Below the pieces are notes generated by a model. The model had not been told where the DNA came from, ran no database searches, and saw nothing but the letters and a program-made list of their open reading frames with translations. The position numbers and the translations under genes are program-made. Shown piece by piece: positions 1 to 6,799 of a DNA stretch of 11,315 bases (position 1 is the first letter of the stretch; every line of letters starts with the position of its first letter). Source of the DNA: an uncultured Clostridia bacterium (GTDB taxonomy: Bacteria; Bacillota; Clostridia; Oscillospirales; Oscillospiraceae); the NCBI GenBank assembly GCA_946011705.1, contig CAMGCA010000033.1, positions 1-11,315 on the forward strand, given 5' to 3'.

Positions 1-97
1 CCCCCCCCCCCCCCCCCCCGGCCCCCCCCGCCCGCGCGCCGGCACCGCCACCCCCCCCCGGACGACCTACCGGCCCCACTTGCCCGACACCGGCGCG
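1..97. other. Low-complexity C-rich contig-end sequence, probable artefact
   Basis: The first 19 bases are all C, followed by further C runs broken by G and a few A, ending in a CG-rich stretch. Composition changes abruptly near base 97 to ordinary coding sequence. Nothing biological is recognisable. It resembles the complement of poly-G base calls from two-colour short-read chemistry assembled onto a contig end. The exact boundary is uncertain by about ten bases. The reading frame of the following gene stays open through its last part only because C/G-rich sequence has few stop codons. Confidence 0.75.
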
Positions 98-1204
98 CCG
101 GCAGATCACATTATCGATATGGCCTTTGATTCCTACGAAAACAAAAAGTATCGGGACCCGGATGTGCTCTATCCCCACATAAAAAATCAAATCTCCGATC
201 ATGGAATGTACTATATCCTTCTGGACGAGGTGCAGCTTTTGGGAGATTTTGAATCTGTCCTCAATGGCTTTATGCGGATGCCCAATGTAGATGTCTATGT
301 TACCGGCAGCAATGCAAAGTTTCTGTCGAAAGATATTATTACGGAATTCCGGGGCAGGGGTGATGAGCTGCATATGTCCCCCTTGTCGTTCAGAGAATTC
401 ATGTCTGTTTATGATGGTAACAAATACGATGGTTGGAATGAATATGTGCTGTATGGCGGATTGCCTCTGACCGTCTTGCTGCCAACTGCTGAACAGAAAA
501 TAGAGTTTCTCAAACGCCTTTTCGATGAGACCTATATCAATGACATTGTTGGCAGGCATCGCATTCGCAACAAAGAAGAATTTGAGGAACTGATTAATAT
601 TCTGTCTTCCAGCATCGGGTCGCTCACCAACCCCAAAAAGCTGGCGGATACCTTCAAAACAAAAAAGGGAAAAAAGATCAGCGTAAATACGATTACGAAT
701 TATCTGGATTATTTGTGCGATGCTTTTGTGGTCAGCAGAGCTACCCGCTATGATATCAAGGGAAAAAAGTATATTGATACCCCTCAGAAGTATTATTTCA
801 GCGACGTTGGTCTTCGCAACGCAAGAATCAACTTCCGCCAGATCGAAGAAAACCATACCATGGAAAACATCCTATACAATGAACTGCTCTCAAGAGACTT
901 CAATGTCGATGTTGGACTCGTTATGGCTTCCGGCAAAGACAGTGATGGCAAACTGGTGCGTAAACAGCTGGAAGTGGATTTTGTTTGCAACAAGGGTTCC
1001 AAGCGATACTACATTCAATCTGCATTCGCGATCCCTGACGAAACCAAAATGCAGCAGGAGGCCAACTCTCTGCGGCGGATTGATGATTCGTTCAAGAAGA
1101 TCATTGTGGTCAAGGATACGCCGGCTCCCTGGTATACTGAGGAGGGCATTCTGGTAATCAGCATCTATGATTTTCTTCTGAACGAAGACAGCCTGGACTT
1201 ATAA
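80..1204 (+). CDS. AAA-type ATPase with DUF4143 C-terminus, 5'-truncated
   Basis: This belongs to the large AAA_14/DUF4143 family of predicted ATPases, common in anaerobic Bacillota and of unsettled cellular role. Numbering from a TTG at 80, the Walker B-like LLDEVQLL lies at residues 47-54, the sensor-like VTGSNAKFL at 74-82, YGGLPL at 125-130, and the DUF4143 nuclease-like part with DYLCDAFVV at 210-218, KYYFSDVGLRNA at 237-248 and LEVDFVC at 297-303. The P-loop (Walker A) segment that should precede residue 1 is missing, because the gene runs into the C-rich contig end. The TTG at 80 is therefore not a true start, and homology probably begins near base 98. The stop is TAA at 1202-1204. The gene converges on the CRISPR locus and no functional link to it is evident. 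Family assignment is confident; function is not known. Confidence 0.88.
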   Translation: MPDTGAPADHIIDMAFDSYENKKYRDPDVLYPHIKNQISDHGMYYILLDEVQLLGDFESVLNGFMRMPNVDVYVTGSNAKFLSKDIITEFRGRGDELHMSPLSFREFMSVYDGNKYDGWNEYVLYGGLPLTVLLPTAEQKIEFLKRLFDETYINDIVGRHRIRNKEEFEELINILSSSIGSLTNPKKLADTFKTKKGKKISVNTITNYLDYLCDAFVVSRATRYDIKGKKYIDTPQKYYFSDVGLRNARINFRQIEENHTMENILYNELLSRDFNVDVGLVMASGKDSDGKLVRKQLEVDFVCNKGSKRYYIQSAFAIPDETKMQQEANSLRRIDDSFKKIIVVKDTPAPWYTEEGILVISIYDFLLNEDSLDL

Positions 1205-1225
1205 CATTTTCATTTTTGGTAGTGG

Positions 1226-1281
1226 CAAGCAGTGTCTGGGTGCTACCCAGCCCTGTTTTGCTTGTTGGGGCGAAGCCCCAA
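1226..1281. repeat. Cluster of stem-loops downstream of the ATPase gene
   Basis: Three inverted repeats follow the ATPase stop. CTGGGT/ACCCAG (1236-1250, 3-nt loop) sits inside an outer CAAGCA/TGCTTG pair (1226-1231 with 1259-1264). Next to them is a perfect 7-bp TTGGGGC/GCCCCAA hairpin with a GAA loop (1265-1281). A short TTTT at 1256-1259 follows the first stem, so it might act as a weak terminator for the ATPase gene. The stronger terminator is further right. Function is inferred only. Confidence 0.4.
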
Positions 1282-1367
1282 TCCCCAAGATCAGCACAGT
1301 GTGCTTATCTGCGCATTTTGCAAAATGCTCCATAAACAATCCGGCGTTCTACGCACGAATAGAATAC

Positions 1368-1406
1368 AAAAATTTCCGCACGGCCATAAAGCGTGCGGAA
1401 ATTTTT
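1368..1406. terminator. Bidirectional rho-independent terminator
   Basis: A perfect 15-bp inverted repeat (1368-1382 and 1392-1406) encloses a 9-nt loop. Each arm has a GC-rich inner half (CCGCACG / CGTGCGG) and an outer A5/T5 tract, so either strand gives a hairpin followed by a U run. It lies 164 bases after the plus-strand ATPase stop and about 60 bases past the trailer end of the minus-strand CRISPR array. It can therefore end both convergent transcripts. No gene is seen in the surrounding 1205-1468. Confidence 0.85.
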
Positions 1407-1468
1407 GCTGATGCTGAGAAAGCGATTACACCGCAGTACAAAAGGTTGAAATGTTCATGTATAACCAC

Positions 1469-2035
1469 ATTTCAATCCACGCTCCCCGTGGGGGGAGCGA
1501 CGGCCGCCGCTTACCCGTCTTATCCTCAGTCACCCAATTTCAATCCACGCTCCCCGTGGGGGGAGCGACCGGGTATTGGGATGGCGTTGAGGCCGGCAAA
1601 ATATTTCAATCCACGCTCCCCGTGGGGGGAGCGACGAACCAGTTTCCAGTGCCCACCCAAATGTAGAAATTTCAATCCACGCTCCCCGTGGGGGGAGCGA
1701 CCTGGATGTCCGCCAGAACATTCTTGGATGTCGCACATTTCAATCCACGCTCCCCGTGGGGGGAGCGACTGTCAAAAGATACCATATTTCTAAAAACATT
1801 TACTATTTCAATCCACGCTCCCCGTGGGGGGAGCGACCTGAACAATAGAAAGGTGGTGAAATAATGGCAGATTTCAATCCACGCTCCCCGTGGGGGGAGC
1901 GACGGGGCGTTATTTACCAAAGCTGTCACAAGTTTTATTTCAATCCACGCTCCCCGTGGGGGGAGCGACAGGCAAATCAAAAACAGCCGGTGGATTTCAT
2001 TGATTTCAATCCACGCTCCCCGTGGGGGGAGCGAC
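1469..2035 (-). CRISPR. Type I-C CRISPR array, 9 repeats and 8 spacers
   Basis: Nine identical 33-nt repeats begin at 1469, 1537, 1603, 1669, 1737, 1805, 1871, 1937 and 2003. On the minus strand each repeat starts GTCGCTCCCC and ends TGGATTGAAAT, the I-C form. Repeat positions 3-10 and 15-22 form a perfect 8-bp hairpin (CGCTCCCC/GGGGAGCG) with a CCAC loop. Cleavage 3' of that stem, as known for Cas5c, would leave the usual 11-nt TGGATTGAAAT handle. Spacer lengths from left to right are 35, 33, 33, 35, 35, 33, 33 and 33 nt. Orientation is set by repeat form and by the leader and cas2 on the right, so the newest spacer is 1970-2002. The leftmost (oldest) repeat shows no degeneration. Short reading frames through the array are not genes. 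Confidence 0.99.
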
Positions 2036-2037
2036 AG

Positions 2038-2069
2038 CAAAGATGCACAATTTTCCGGCTGCATCTTTG
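2038..2069. repeat. Leader-end inverted repeat
   Basis: The arms CAAAGATGCA (2038-2047) and TGCATCTTTG (2060-2069) are perfectly complementary over 10 bp and flank a 12-nt centre. The inner edge is only two bases (2036-2037) from the first CRISPR repeat, where leader-anchoring signals for spacer integration normally lie. There is no following T run on the minus strand, so it is not an obvious terminator. A role in adaptation is inference. Confidence 0.7.
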
Positions 2070-2115
2070 GCGAAGGTATCAAAGTTTGTCTGGCACGACC
2101 CTGAAAAAGCTATGC

Positions 2116-2127
2116 CAAACCGGTTTG
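2116..2127. promoter_or_regulatory. 12-bp palindrome in leader, possible operator
   Basis: CAAACCGGTTTG is a perfect self-complementary site in the middle of the leader. Perfect short palindromes like this are often binding sites of dimeric regulators. No regulator is identified and the array promoter is not mapped, so the role is open. Confidence 0.4.
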
Positions 2128-2206
2128 ACAGCAGAAATTCTTTGCACAGAATCACGAAAAAGCCGTGCGAACCTGCCGGGAAAACCTGTGCACTGGCACA
2201 TCGCAA

Positions 2207-2497
2207 TCAGATTATCAGTGTATCCTCGGGCTGGTATGTGTTCTTGCAGCCAAAGTGCTCCACCTTCTTTTCGTACTGGTTTCCCAGATAGTAGAATCGC
2301 AGGCTGTCCTTCTCCTGATCCATGATGGATACCAGCTTTGCCTGCAGGCTGCGGCACTGCCCAGCATCCAGCAGGCACTCGAAGACCGAGTTCTGCACCC
2401 GCTGGCCATAATCCACACATTTCTTCGCAATCTGCCGCAGACGCTTTCTTCCGGCGGCATCTTCGGTATTTACATCGTAAGTAATCAGCACCAACAT
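2207..2497 (-). CDS. cas2: CRISPR-associated Cas2 (type I-C)
   Basis: Cas2 forms the central dimer of the Cas1-Cas2 integrase that inserts spacers at the leader end. The product is 96 aa and opens MLVLITYDV, the first ferredoxin-like strand with the conserved Asp at residue 8. It continues with the helix GRKRLRQIAKKC and the strand motif QNSVFECLLD. The frame is open further upstream, but the ATG at 2497 matches the family start and has a purine-rich GGAAGTGAG just before it, inside the end of cas1. Only four bases separate the cas1 stop from this start. It is the last cas gene before the leader and array. Length is normal for the family. Confidence 0.97.
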   Translation of the reverse strand: MLVLITYDVNTEDAAGRKRLRQIAKKCVDYGQRVQNSVFECLLDAGQCRSLQAKLVSIMDQEKDSLRFYYLGNQYEKKVEHFGCKNTYQPEDTLII

Positions 2498-2501
2498 AGT
2501 C

Positions 2502-3533
2502 TCACTTCCATAAAAACGGCGGATAGGCGTCCAAATCTCCCCGGAGATACCGGGCAAGGAGCAACGCCTGAACATACGGAATCATGCCCCAGCTCATTTT
2601 TTCGTTCAGGTATGGATGGGTCAGGGTGTCGCGCTTCCGCTCCTGCCATGCTTTCAGAAATTTCTTTCTTCCGTCATCGGTGAGCAGCACGGCTCCGCTG
2701 TCCTGCATCTGAAAATCATCCGGCTTCACCATTCGGTTGTTCACCAGTGTCAGCACAAAGCGATCCGCCATACAGGGGCGCAGCTCCTCCATCAAATCCA
2801 GTGCCAGAGATTCCCGCCCCGGACGATCCCGGTGAAGAAAGCCCACATAGGCATCCAACCCCACGCTTTCCAACGCGCTGGCGCAGTCGTGGGCCAGCAG
2901 GCTGTAGGCAAAGGACAGCATGGCATTCACCCGGTCAAGAGGGGGCCGGCGATTGCGCCCCCGGAAAAAGAAGTCCTCCTTGCGGTTCAGCAGAAGATGA
3001 TCGAACACGCCGAAATATGCTGCTGCGCCAACCCCTTCCAGTCCTCTCAGGGCATCCAGCTCCGAAGCCGACAGAGCCTGAGGAAGCAGCTCTTTGATTT
3101 GCTGGGCCGCCGTGTCCAGACCGCAGTCTGACACCCTGAGGGCATGATCCCGGACAGTTCGCTGAATACTGGCAGCGCAGTTGCTGAGCTTCCCGAAGAT
3201 CATATTCCGGGCGATTTCACAGCTGCGCCGAGGGTCGTCGGCGATGCGGTACTGCTCCCGCCGAAGCAGGACATTTCCGCTGCTTTCTCCGCAGACACGG
3301 GCCAGAAAACGACCTCTGGGGGTGCAGAAGGCCAATCCGATGCCCCGTTCTGCGCAGGCACCCATCAGTGCCGGGGATGCCCCGGAATAGGAAAAGCTGA
3401 CAATAGTTTGCAGGGTGTGCAGCGGATACCGGGCAACCACTTCCCTGTCCCGGTTTGCCAGCACATTTTCCCCCTCCAGCGACAGGTAAATATCCTCAGA
3501 GGTAACAAACAGGGTGTTCAGCAGCTGTTTCAT
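2502..3533 (-). CDS. cas1: CRISPR-associated Cas1 integrase (type I-C)
   Basis: Cas1 is the metal-dependent integrase that joins prespacers into the array with Cas2. The product is 343 aa, a normal I-C length. The three active-site positions are visible: Glu166 in GLEGVGAAA, His234 in GFLHRDRPGR, and Asp246/Glu249 in ALDLMEELRP. The N-terminal beta-rich domain (about 1-90) precedes the all-helical catalytic domain. An ATG at 3533 is chosen over an in-frame start 69 bases upstream, because GGAGG sits seven bases before it and MKQLLNTLFVT is the usual I-C beginning. It shares ATGA with the cas4 stop, implying translational coupling. No defect is seen. Confidence 0.97.
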   Translation of the reverse strand: MKQLLNTLFVTSEDIYLSLEGENVLANRDREVVARYPLHTLQTIVSFSYSGASPALMGACAERGIGLAFCTPRGRFLARVCGESSGNVLLRREQYRIADDPRRSCEIARNMIFGKLSNCAASIQRTVRDHALRVSDCGLDTAAQQIKELLPQALSASELDALRGLEGVGAAAYFGVFDHLLLNRKEDFFFRGRNRRPPLDRVNAMLSFAYSLLAHDCASALESVGLDAYVGFLHRDRPGRESLALDLMEELRPCMADRFVLTLVNNRMVKPDDFQMQDSGAVLLTDDGRKKFLKAWQERKRDTLTHPYLNEKMSWGMIPYVQALLLARYLRGDLDAYPPFLWK

Positions 3534-4192
3534 GGCGTTTCCTCCATTGCGGCCTTGAGATAAGCCGATACGGGACGGTTTTTCATCAGTTTGGGCAAAC
3601 ACAGCTCCTTCATGGAGCAGGCATTGCAGCTTTTCGTGGGCTTGACCTTGGGTGTGTAGCCCCGCCGATAGAGATCGTGCATCTGCGTAAGCATTTGTCT
3701 GACCTGCGCGCGCAGCTCCGGGGTAAAGACGATCCGCTCCCGCCGTCGAATTTCACCATAATACAGCGAGCCCTCCGGGATATCGCAGCACAGCATAGTT
3801 TCCAGACACATGGCCTGTCCGCACAGCTGGAGGGCATCTCCGGTATCCTCCCGGGGGCGACCCCGTTTATATTCCACCGGGTAGGGCTGCCACAGGCCGT
3901 CCCTCCCGGGCAGGGGGATACCTGTGCTTCCCCGATGGTATTCCAGCACATCGCATTGCCCGGATACCCCCAGCTCTGCGGAGTAGATGCTCACCCCACG
4001 GGTGATAAGCCGGTCACCCCGGCTTTCCTGAAACTGGGTGTCGTGGGCATTCTGGTGCAGAATTGCTCCATCAATGGTGCGGTAATTCTCCGCCCATTGA
4101 TTCTCAATGTGAATCAGCGCCCACTGACGGCGGCAGAAGGCAAAATGCTGGATTCCCGATAGCTGGAGGAATTCCTCCTCCGAATAGATCAC
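3530..4192 (-). CDS. cas4: CRISPR-associated Cas4 exonuclease (type I-C)
   Basis: Cas4 is a RecB-family nuclease with an iron-sulphur cluster. In I-C systems it works with Cas1-Cas2 to select PAM-bearing prespacers and trim them. The product is 220 aa. The four cluster cysteines are Cys20 (AFCRRQW) and Cys189, Cys192 and Cys198 (KSCNACSMKELC). The nuclease residues are His46 (ILHQNAH), Asp81 (QCDVLEY), Glu107 and Lys109 (VEYKRG), and Gln126 (QLCGQAMCLE). The start is GTG at 4192, overlapping the cas7 stop as GTGA. No Shine-Dalgarno sequence precedes it, so initiation probably depends on coupling to cas7. A palindrome capable of forming a hairpin lies within codons 5-10. Confidence 0.96.
   Translation of the reverse strand: MIYSEEEFLQLSGIQHFAFCRRQWALIHIENQWAENYRTIDGAILHQNAHDTQFQESRGDRLITRGVSIYSAELGVSGQCDVLEYHRGSTGIPLPGRDGLWQPYPVEYKRGRPREDTGDALQLCGQAMCLETMLCCDIPEGSLYYGEIRRRERIVFTPELRAQVRQMLTQMHDLYRRGYTPKVKPTKSCNACSMKELCLPKLMKNRPVSAYLKAAMEETP
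4165..4178. repeat. 14-bp palindrome at the 5' end of cas4
   Basis: GGAGGAATTCCTCC is perfectly self-complementary and lies about 15 bases inside the cas4 reading frame. In the mRNA it could fold as a 5-bp GGAGG/CCTCC stem with an AATT loop. It also places a Shine-Dalgarno-like GGAGGAGG downstream of, not upstream of, the GTG start. Any effect on cas4 translation is inference. It may simply reflect Glu-Glu-Glu-Phe-Leu codons. Confidence 0.4.
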
Positions 4193-5076
4193 CCCATGCG
4201 GATACAGGTAACGCCGGTGGGCAGCTTCTCTTCGTCCACGCTGATCTGATAGTCCGAGAAAGCTCTGGGCGCGACAACGCCGGGATTCCGCTCTGCTTTT
4301 ACCAGATCAAACAGCTTGTAGGCAGGGGCATTTCCCAGCTCGGAATCGTGTCGGAATACAATCAGCTCCCGGAGGGACATCTTGCCCCGGGCGGCGGAAT
4401 GATCCAGCTCGAACATATTCAGGATTGCCTGCCACAGCAGCTGCAGATCTGTTTCAGAGAAGCCGGTGGTTTTCTTTGCCAGATTGGCGGAGATATAACC
4501 CTCAGCCCGGTACAGGCCATAGGGAACAATGTATTTACGACCCATTTCTGTGCCCTTTTTCTCCGCATCCGCCTCCGTGGTGATAGCCACACGGGTAATG
4601 GTCACCTCCTGAGGCAGGATGGGGTCAACACTCCGGGCAAAGCCCAGCTGCACAGGCCCCCGGACCTGACCGCAGTTCAGAGCGCCCTTGACAAAGGTGG
4701 TCATCACCGCGCCGAAGGTACGGATATCGAAGAAATTGAGGCACATAAAGTCCCGGATTTTTACATCCAGATCGGCATCCTTCTTCTTCGCCTCCTTCAG
4801 CTTGGAAGGCTCTACACCCACATAGGCGCAGGCTTCCGCATCACTGCGGTTCAGGGGCACATTGTCCTTGACATAAATGCGGTAGCCGGGTTCTCCATCC
4901 TTCACGGTTTCCACGTAGTTTCGGATTTTGCGCTTCAGGCACACATCCGTTACCAGACCATAGCCGGTTTCCGGGTCAATCCGGGGCATATTGCCGGCAT
5001 CGGGATCGCCGTTGGGGTTTCCGTTTTCCACATCAAAGAAAAACACAAATTCGTACCGATTCTGAATGGCATCCAT
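4189..5076 (-). CDS. cas7c: Cascade backbone subunit Cas7c (Csd2)
   Basis: Cas7c polymerises along the crRNA spacer to form the backbone of the I-C interference complex. The product is 295 aa. The family N-terminus is clear: VFFFDVENGNPNGDPDAGN at about 11-29, then PETGYGLVTDVCLKRKIRNY at 35-54. Further Csd2 landmarks are FFDIRTFGAV at 115-124 and CGQVRGPVQL at 135-144. The frame is open 108 bases further upstream inside cas8c, but the ATG at 5076 fits the family start. AGGAGG ends nine bases before it and the cas8c stop is one base away. The stop overlaps the cas4 GTG. Confidence 0.97.
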   Translation of the reverse strand: MDAIQNRYEFVFFFDVENGNPNGDPDAGNMPRIDPETGYGLVTDVCLKRKIRNYVETVKDGEPGYRIYVKDNVPLNRSDAEACAYVGVEPSKLKEAKKKDADLDVKIRDFMCLNFFDIRTFGAVMTTFVKGALNCGQVRGPVQLGFARSVDPILPQEVTITRVAITTEADAEKKGTEMGRKYIVPYGLYRAEGYISANLAKKTTGFSETDLQLLWQAILNMFELDHSAARGKMSLRELIVFRHDSELGNAPAYKLFDLVKAERNPGVVAPRAFSDYQISVDEEKLPTGVTCIRMG

Positions 5077-5077
5077 A

Positions 5078-5437
5078 TTATTTATCCTCCTTTTTGGTGT
5101 AGCGGAACTGTTTCTGATGGTAGTAGCCCAGACTGAAGGAGCCTTGCTCCGGCAGAGACATCCGAACGGGATAGCTTTCACCAAGAATATCCTTCAGCTT
5201 TCCAATCTGCTTATCCCGGTAAATCCTAAAACCTGTTTCCAGCTTGCGCAGATGCTTCTGGCAGAGGTTATCCAGTATGGGGAAGATCACCGCCGGGGTA
5301 GCTGCGGCAGAATTGAAGTACTTGTCCTTGATGGTGGCGTTGATGCCGGGGTTTGCGGCCTCCTGCACCTCTTCATAGACGGCAAACAGGCGACCAAGCG
5401 TATAGGGAATGTTGGTGCTGTTTTCATTCAGGCTCAC
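5078..5437 (-). CDS. cas11c: Internally translated small subunit Cas11c
   Basis: Type I-C systems are known to translate a separate small subunit from an internal start near the 3' end of cas8c. It lines the belly of Cascade and stabilises the R-loop. Here a strong Shine-Dalgarno AAAGGAGGT (5445-5453) stands seven bases before a GTG at 5435-5437. That GTG is codon 455 of cas8c and in the same frame. The product would be 119 aa, beginning VSLNENSTNIPYTLGRLFAV with fMet replacing Val, and sharing the cas8c stop. The region is rich in predicted helices, as expected for a Cas11. The site and spacing are seen directly; expression is inferred from the family. Confidence 0.82.
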   Translation of the reverse strand: MSLNENSTNIPYTLGRLFAVYEEVQEAANPGINATIKDKYFNSAAATPAVIFPILDNLCQKHLRKLETGFRIYRDKQIGKLKDILGESYPVRMSLPEQGSFSLGYYHQKQFRYTKKEDK

Positions 5438-6799
5438 GGTTAATACCTCCTTTGGGCATTGTTCAGCGGGATTCTTCAGATAGTACGCTTTCAAAATGGC
5501 TGCCCGTCCCGATGTGATCTCCCGTTCTGCCCGGATACGCAGCATCACAGCCTCCAGCAGGGCGGCGGGATAGGCGGTGCCCATAAAGATGGACCGGGCT
5601 ACGGCACCTGCCAGAACCGGACTGGGCACTTTATCCGTGGTATTCAGGTTCACAGTCTCCCGAAGCATAGCCCACAGAGGGGTGACAGCATAGCGGTTGC
5701 CCACAATTTCCATTCGGGCATGGTGCTCATGGATGTTCCGCATCAGCGTGCCAAAGGTATTGTGATAGAAGAAACGGACGGAAAGCCGTGCGGCATTGGG
5801 TGCCAGACCGAGGATGTAAAACGGCCGGTTGGGGTCCAGCTTCAGTTCATCGCAGGGAAGCCCCTGAGACAGGTTATTTAGGGCGGCACGCAGATCCTCT
5901 TCCGACATAGTATCCGGCAGATCGTCCCCAAACAGAGAAAGTCCTGCGAACAAATCATACTGGGGCTCTGCCCCCTCCGCCCAGCAGACCACCGAGGTAT
6001 CTCCGATGCGGTGAACATTGGGCTTGTCGGAGAGCAGATAGTTCAGGGCAGCGGTATAGGCGAAGGCAGCGTATTTTCCCACCGGGGCATTCAGGCTCTG
6101 CTCCTTTCCATAGGAGCAAAACGCAGGGGCGTTGAAGGATACAATGGCAGCGCCGCTGGACTGGGCACCGGCAACGCCTTTGACCGCCGGATGCACAGGC
6201 TCTGCCACATCCGGCTTGCCCGTAACCAGACACTGCTGCTTTTCTCCCTGCACATTGCTGTAAGCATCGTCCCACGCCCGGCGGATTGCCGGGTCATCCT
6301 GGGCAAAGCTGCCGTTCACCCGAAAAATCAGGTTGCCGCCTTTCATCAGCTCCTGCCAGCAGTCTGCCAGTGCCGGATGCTGCTGTGCCTTTTCCGGCTG
6401 CCATGTGTCGAAATAGGAAAGAATTGCTTTGCCAGTGGGAGAATCCACATTGTCCAGGAGCTTGTGGTGCAGTTCCCCACAGGCTTGGAAACAGGAGCGG
6501 CTCCGTTCCGGCTTGCCCTTTTCGTCCGTGCCCAGCAGATAGCTGGAATTATCCCAGAGAAAGTTCGGGAGGATGCCGACGGTACGGGTTACCGGGGAGG
6601 GCAGCTCCATGGGTGTTGGGCGAAGCTGGGTTTTCTTTCCAACCTGCTCCTCCCGGAGCATCGGCACCACATAGGTGAGTTCCCCTGTTTCATCCAGACA
6701 CAGGGCATAGCTGATTTTTGACGGGCTCCAGCCGGGTCGCGATAGCTTGCCCTGCTGCGTAAGATCCTCAAAGAGCCGGGTCAGTGCCTGCAAAATCAT
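5078..6799 (-). CDS. cas8c: Cascade large subunit Cas8c (Csd1)
   Basis: Cas8c recognises the PAM and starts R-loop formation in the type I-C complex. The product is 573 aa, normal for Csd1. Recognisable parts are the N-terminus MILQALTRLFEDL, CLVTG at 190-194, SGAAIVSFN at 215-223 followed by AFAYTAALNYLL at 245-256, and the helical C-terminus from about residue 455, which corresponds to the small subunit. The ATG at 6799 overlaps the cas5c stop as ATGA and has AGGAGGTG a few bases upstream. An internal ribosome binding site and GTG at codon 455 allow separate production of Cas11c. The TAA stop is one base from the cas7c start. Confidence 0.97.
   Translation of the reverse strand: MILQALTRLFEDLTQQGKLSRPGWSPSKISYALCLDETGELTYVVPMLREEQVGKKTQLRPTPMELPSPVTRTVGILPNFLWDNSSYLLGTDEKGKPERSRSCFQACGELHHKLLDNVDSPTGKAILSYFDTWQPEKAQQHPALADCWQELMKGGNLIFRVNGSFAQDDPAIRRAWDDAYSNVQGEKQQCLVTGKPDVAEPVHPAVKGVAGAQSSGAAIVSFNAPAFCSYGKEQSLNAPVGKYAAFAYTAALNYLLSDKPNVHRIGDTSVVCWAEGAEPQYDLFAGLSLFGDDLPDTMSEEDLRAALNNLSQGLPCDELKLDPNRPFYILGLAPNAARLSVRFFYHNTFGTLMRNIHEHHARMEIVGNRYAVTPLWAMLRETVNLNTTDKVPSPVLAGAVARSIFMGTAYPAALLEAVMLRIRAEREITSGRAAILKAYYLKNPAEQCPKEVLTVSLNENSTNIPYTLGRLFAVYEEVQEAANPGINATIKDKYFNSAAATPAVIFPILDNLCQKHLRKLETGFRIYRDKQIGKLKDILGESYPVRMSLPEQGSFSLGYYHQKQFRYTKKEDK
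5445..5453 (-). promoter_or_regulatory. Internal ribosome binding site for Cas11c
   Basis: On the minus strand this reads AAAGGAGGT, a near-perfect complement of the 16S rRNA 3' end, located inside cas8c. It is as strong as or stronger than the sites before cas7c, cas8c and cas1. The following GTG at 5437 is at optimal distance. Confidence 0.8.

Larger units (their letters stand above)
2036..2206 (-). promoter_or_regulatory. CRISPR leader
   Basis: This is the non-coding stretch between the cas2 stop and the first repeat, on the upstream side of the array in transcript orientation. It should hold the array promoter and the signals that direct Cas1-Cas2 to the first repeat. Two structures stand out. 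One is a 10-bp perfect inverted repeat CAAAGATGCA/TGCATCTTTG (2038-2047 and 2060-2069), two bases from the repeat. The other is a perfect 12-bp palindrome CAAACCGGTTTG (2116-2127). A small TGTGC/GCACA hairpin (2187-2200) lies just after the cas2 stop. I could not assign a convincing -35/-10 pair. Confidence 0.85.

Noticed and set aside
2187..2200. Small TGTGC/GCACA hairpin after cas2 as a terminator
   Set aside because: The stem is only five base pairs and the following T run is short and interrupted. A terminator is not supported.
1299..2325. Open reading frames on both strands through the array, with repeated peptides such as FNPRSPWGER, ISIHAPRGGS and SLPPRGAWIEI
   Set aside because: They arise because the repeat and several spacers are 33 nt, a multiple of three, so frames stay open. 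These repeated peptides are known spurious products of I-C arrays, not proteins.
4063..5136. Long plus-strand frame of 357 codons antisense to cas4 and cas7c
   Set aside because: It is a shadow of GC-rich coding DNA on the other strand. It has no recognisable domain and no ribosome binding site, while the minus-strand genes match known families throughout.
5955..6721. Frames on both strands of 100-236 codons overlapping cas8c
   Set aside because: Low-complexity shadow translations in other frames of cas8c with no family resemblance.
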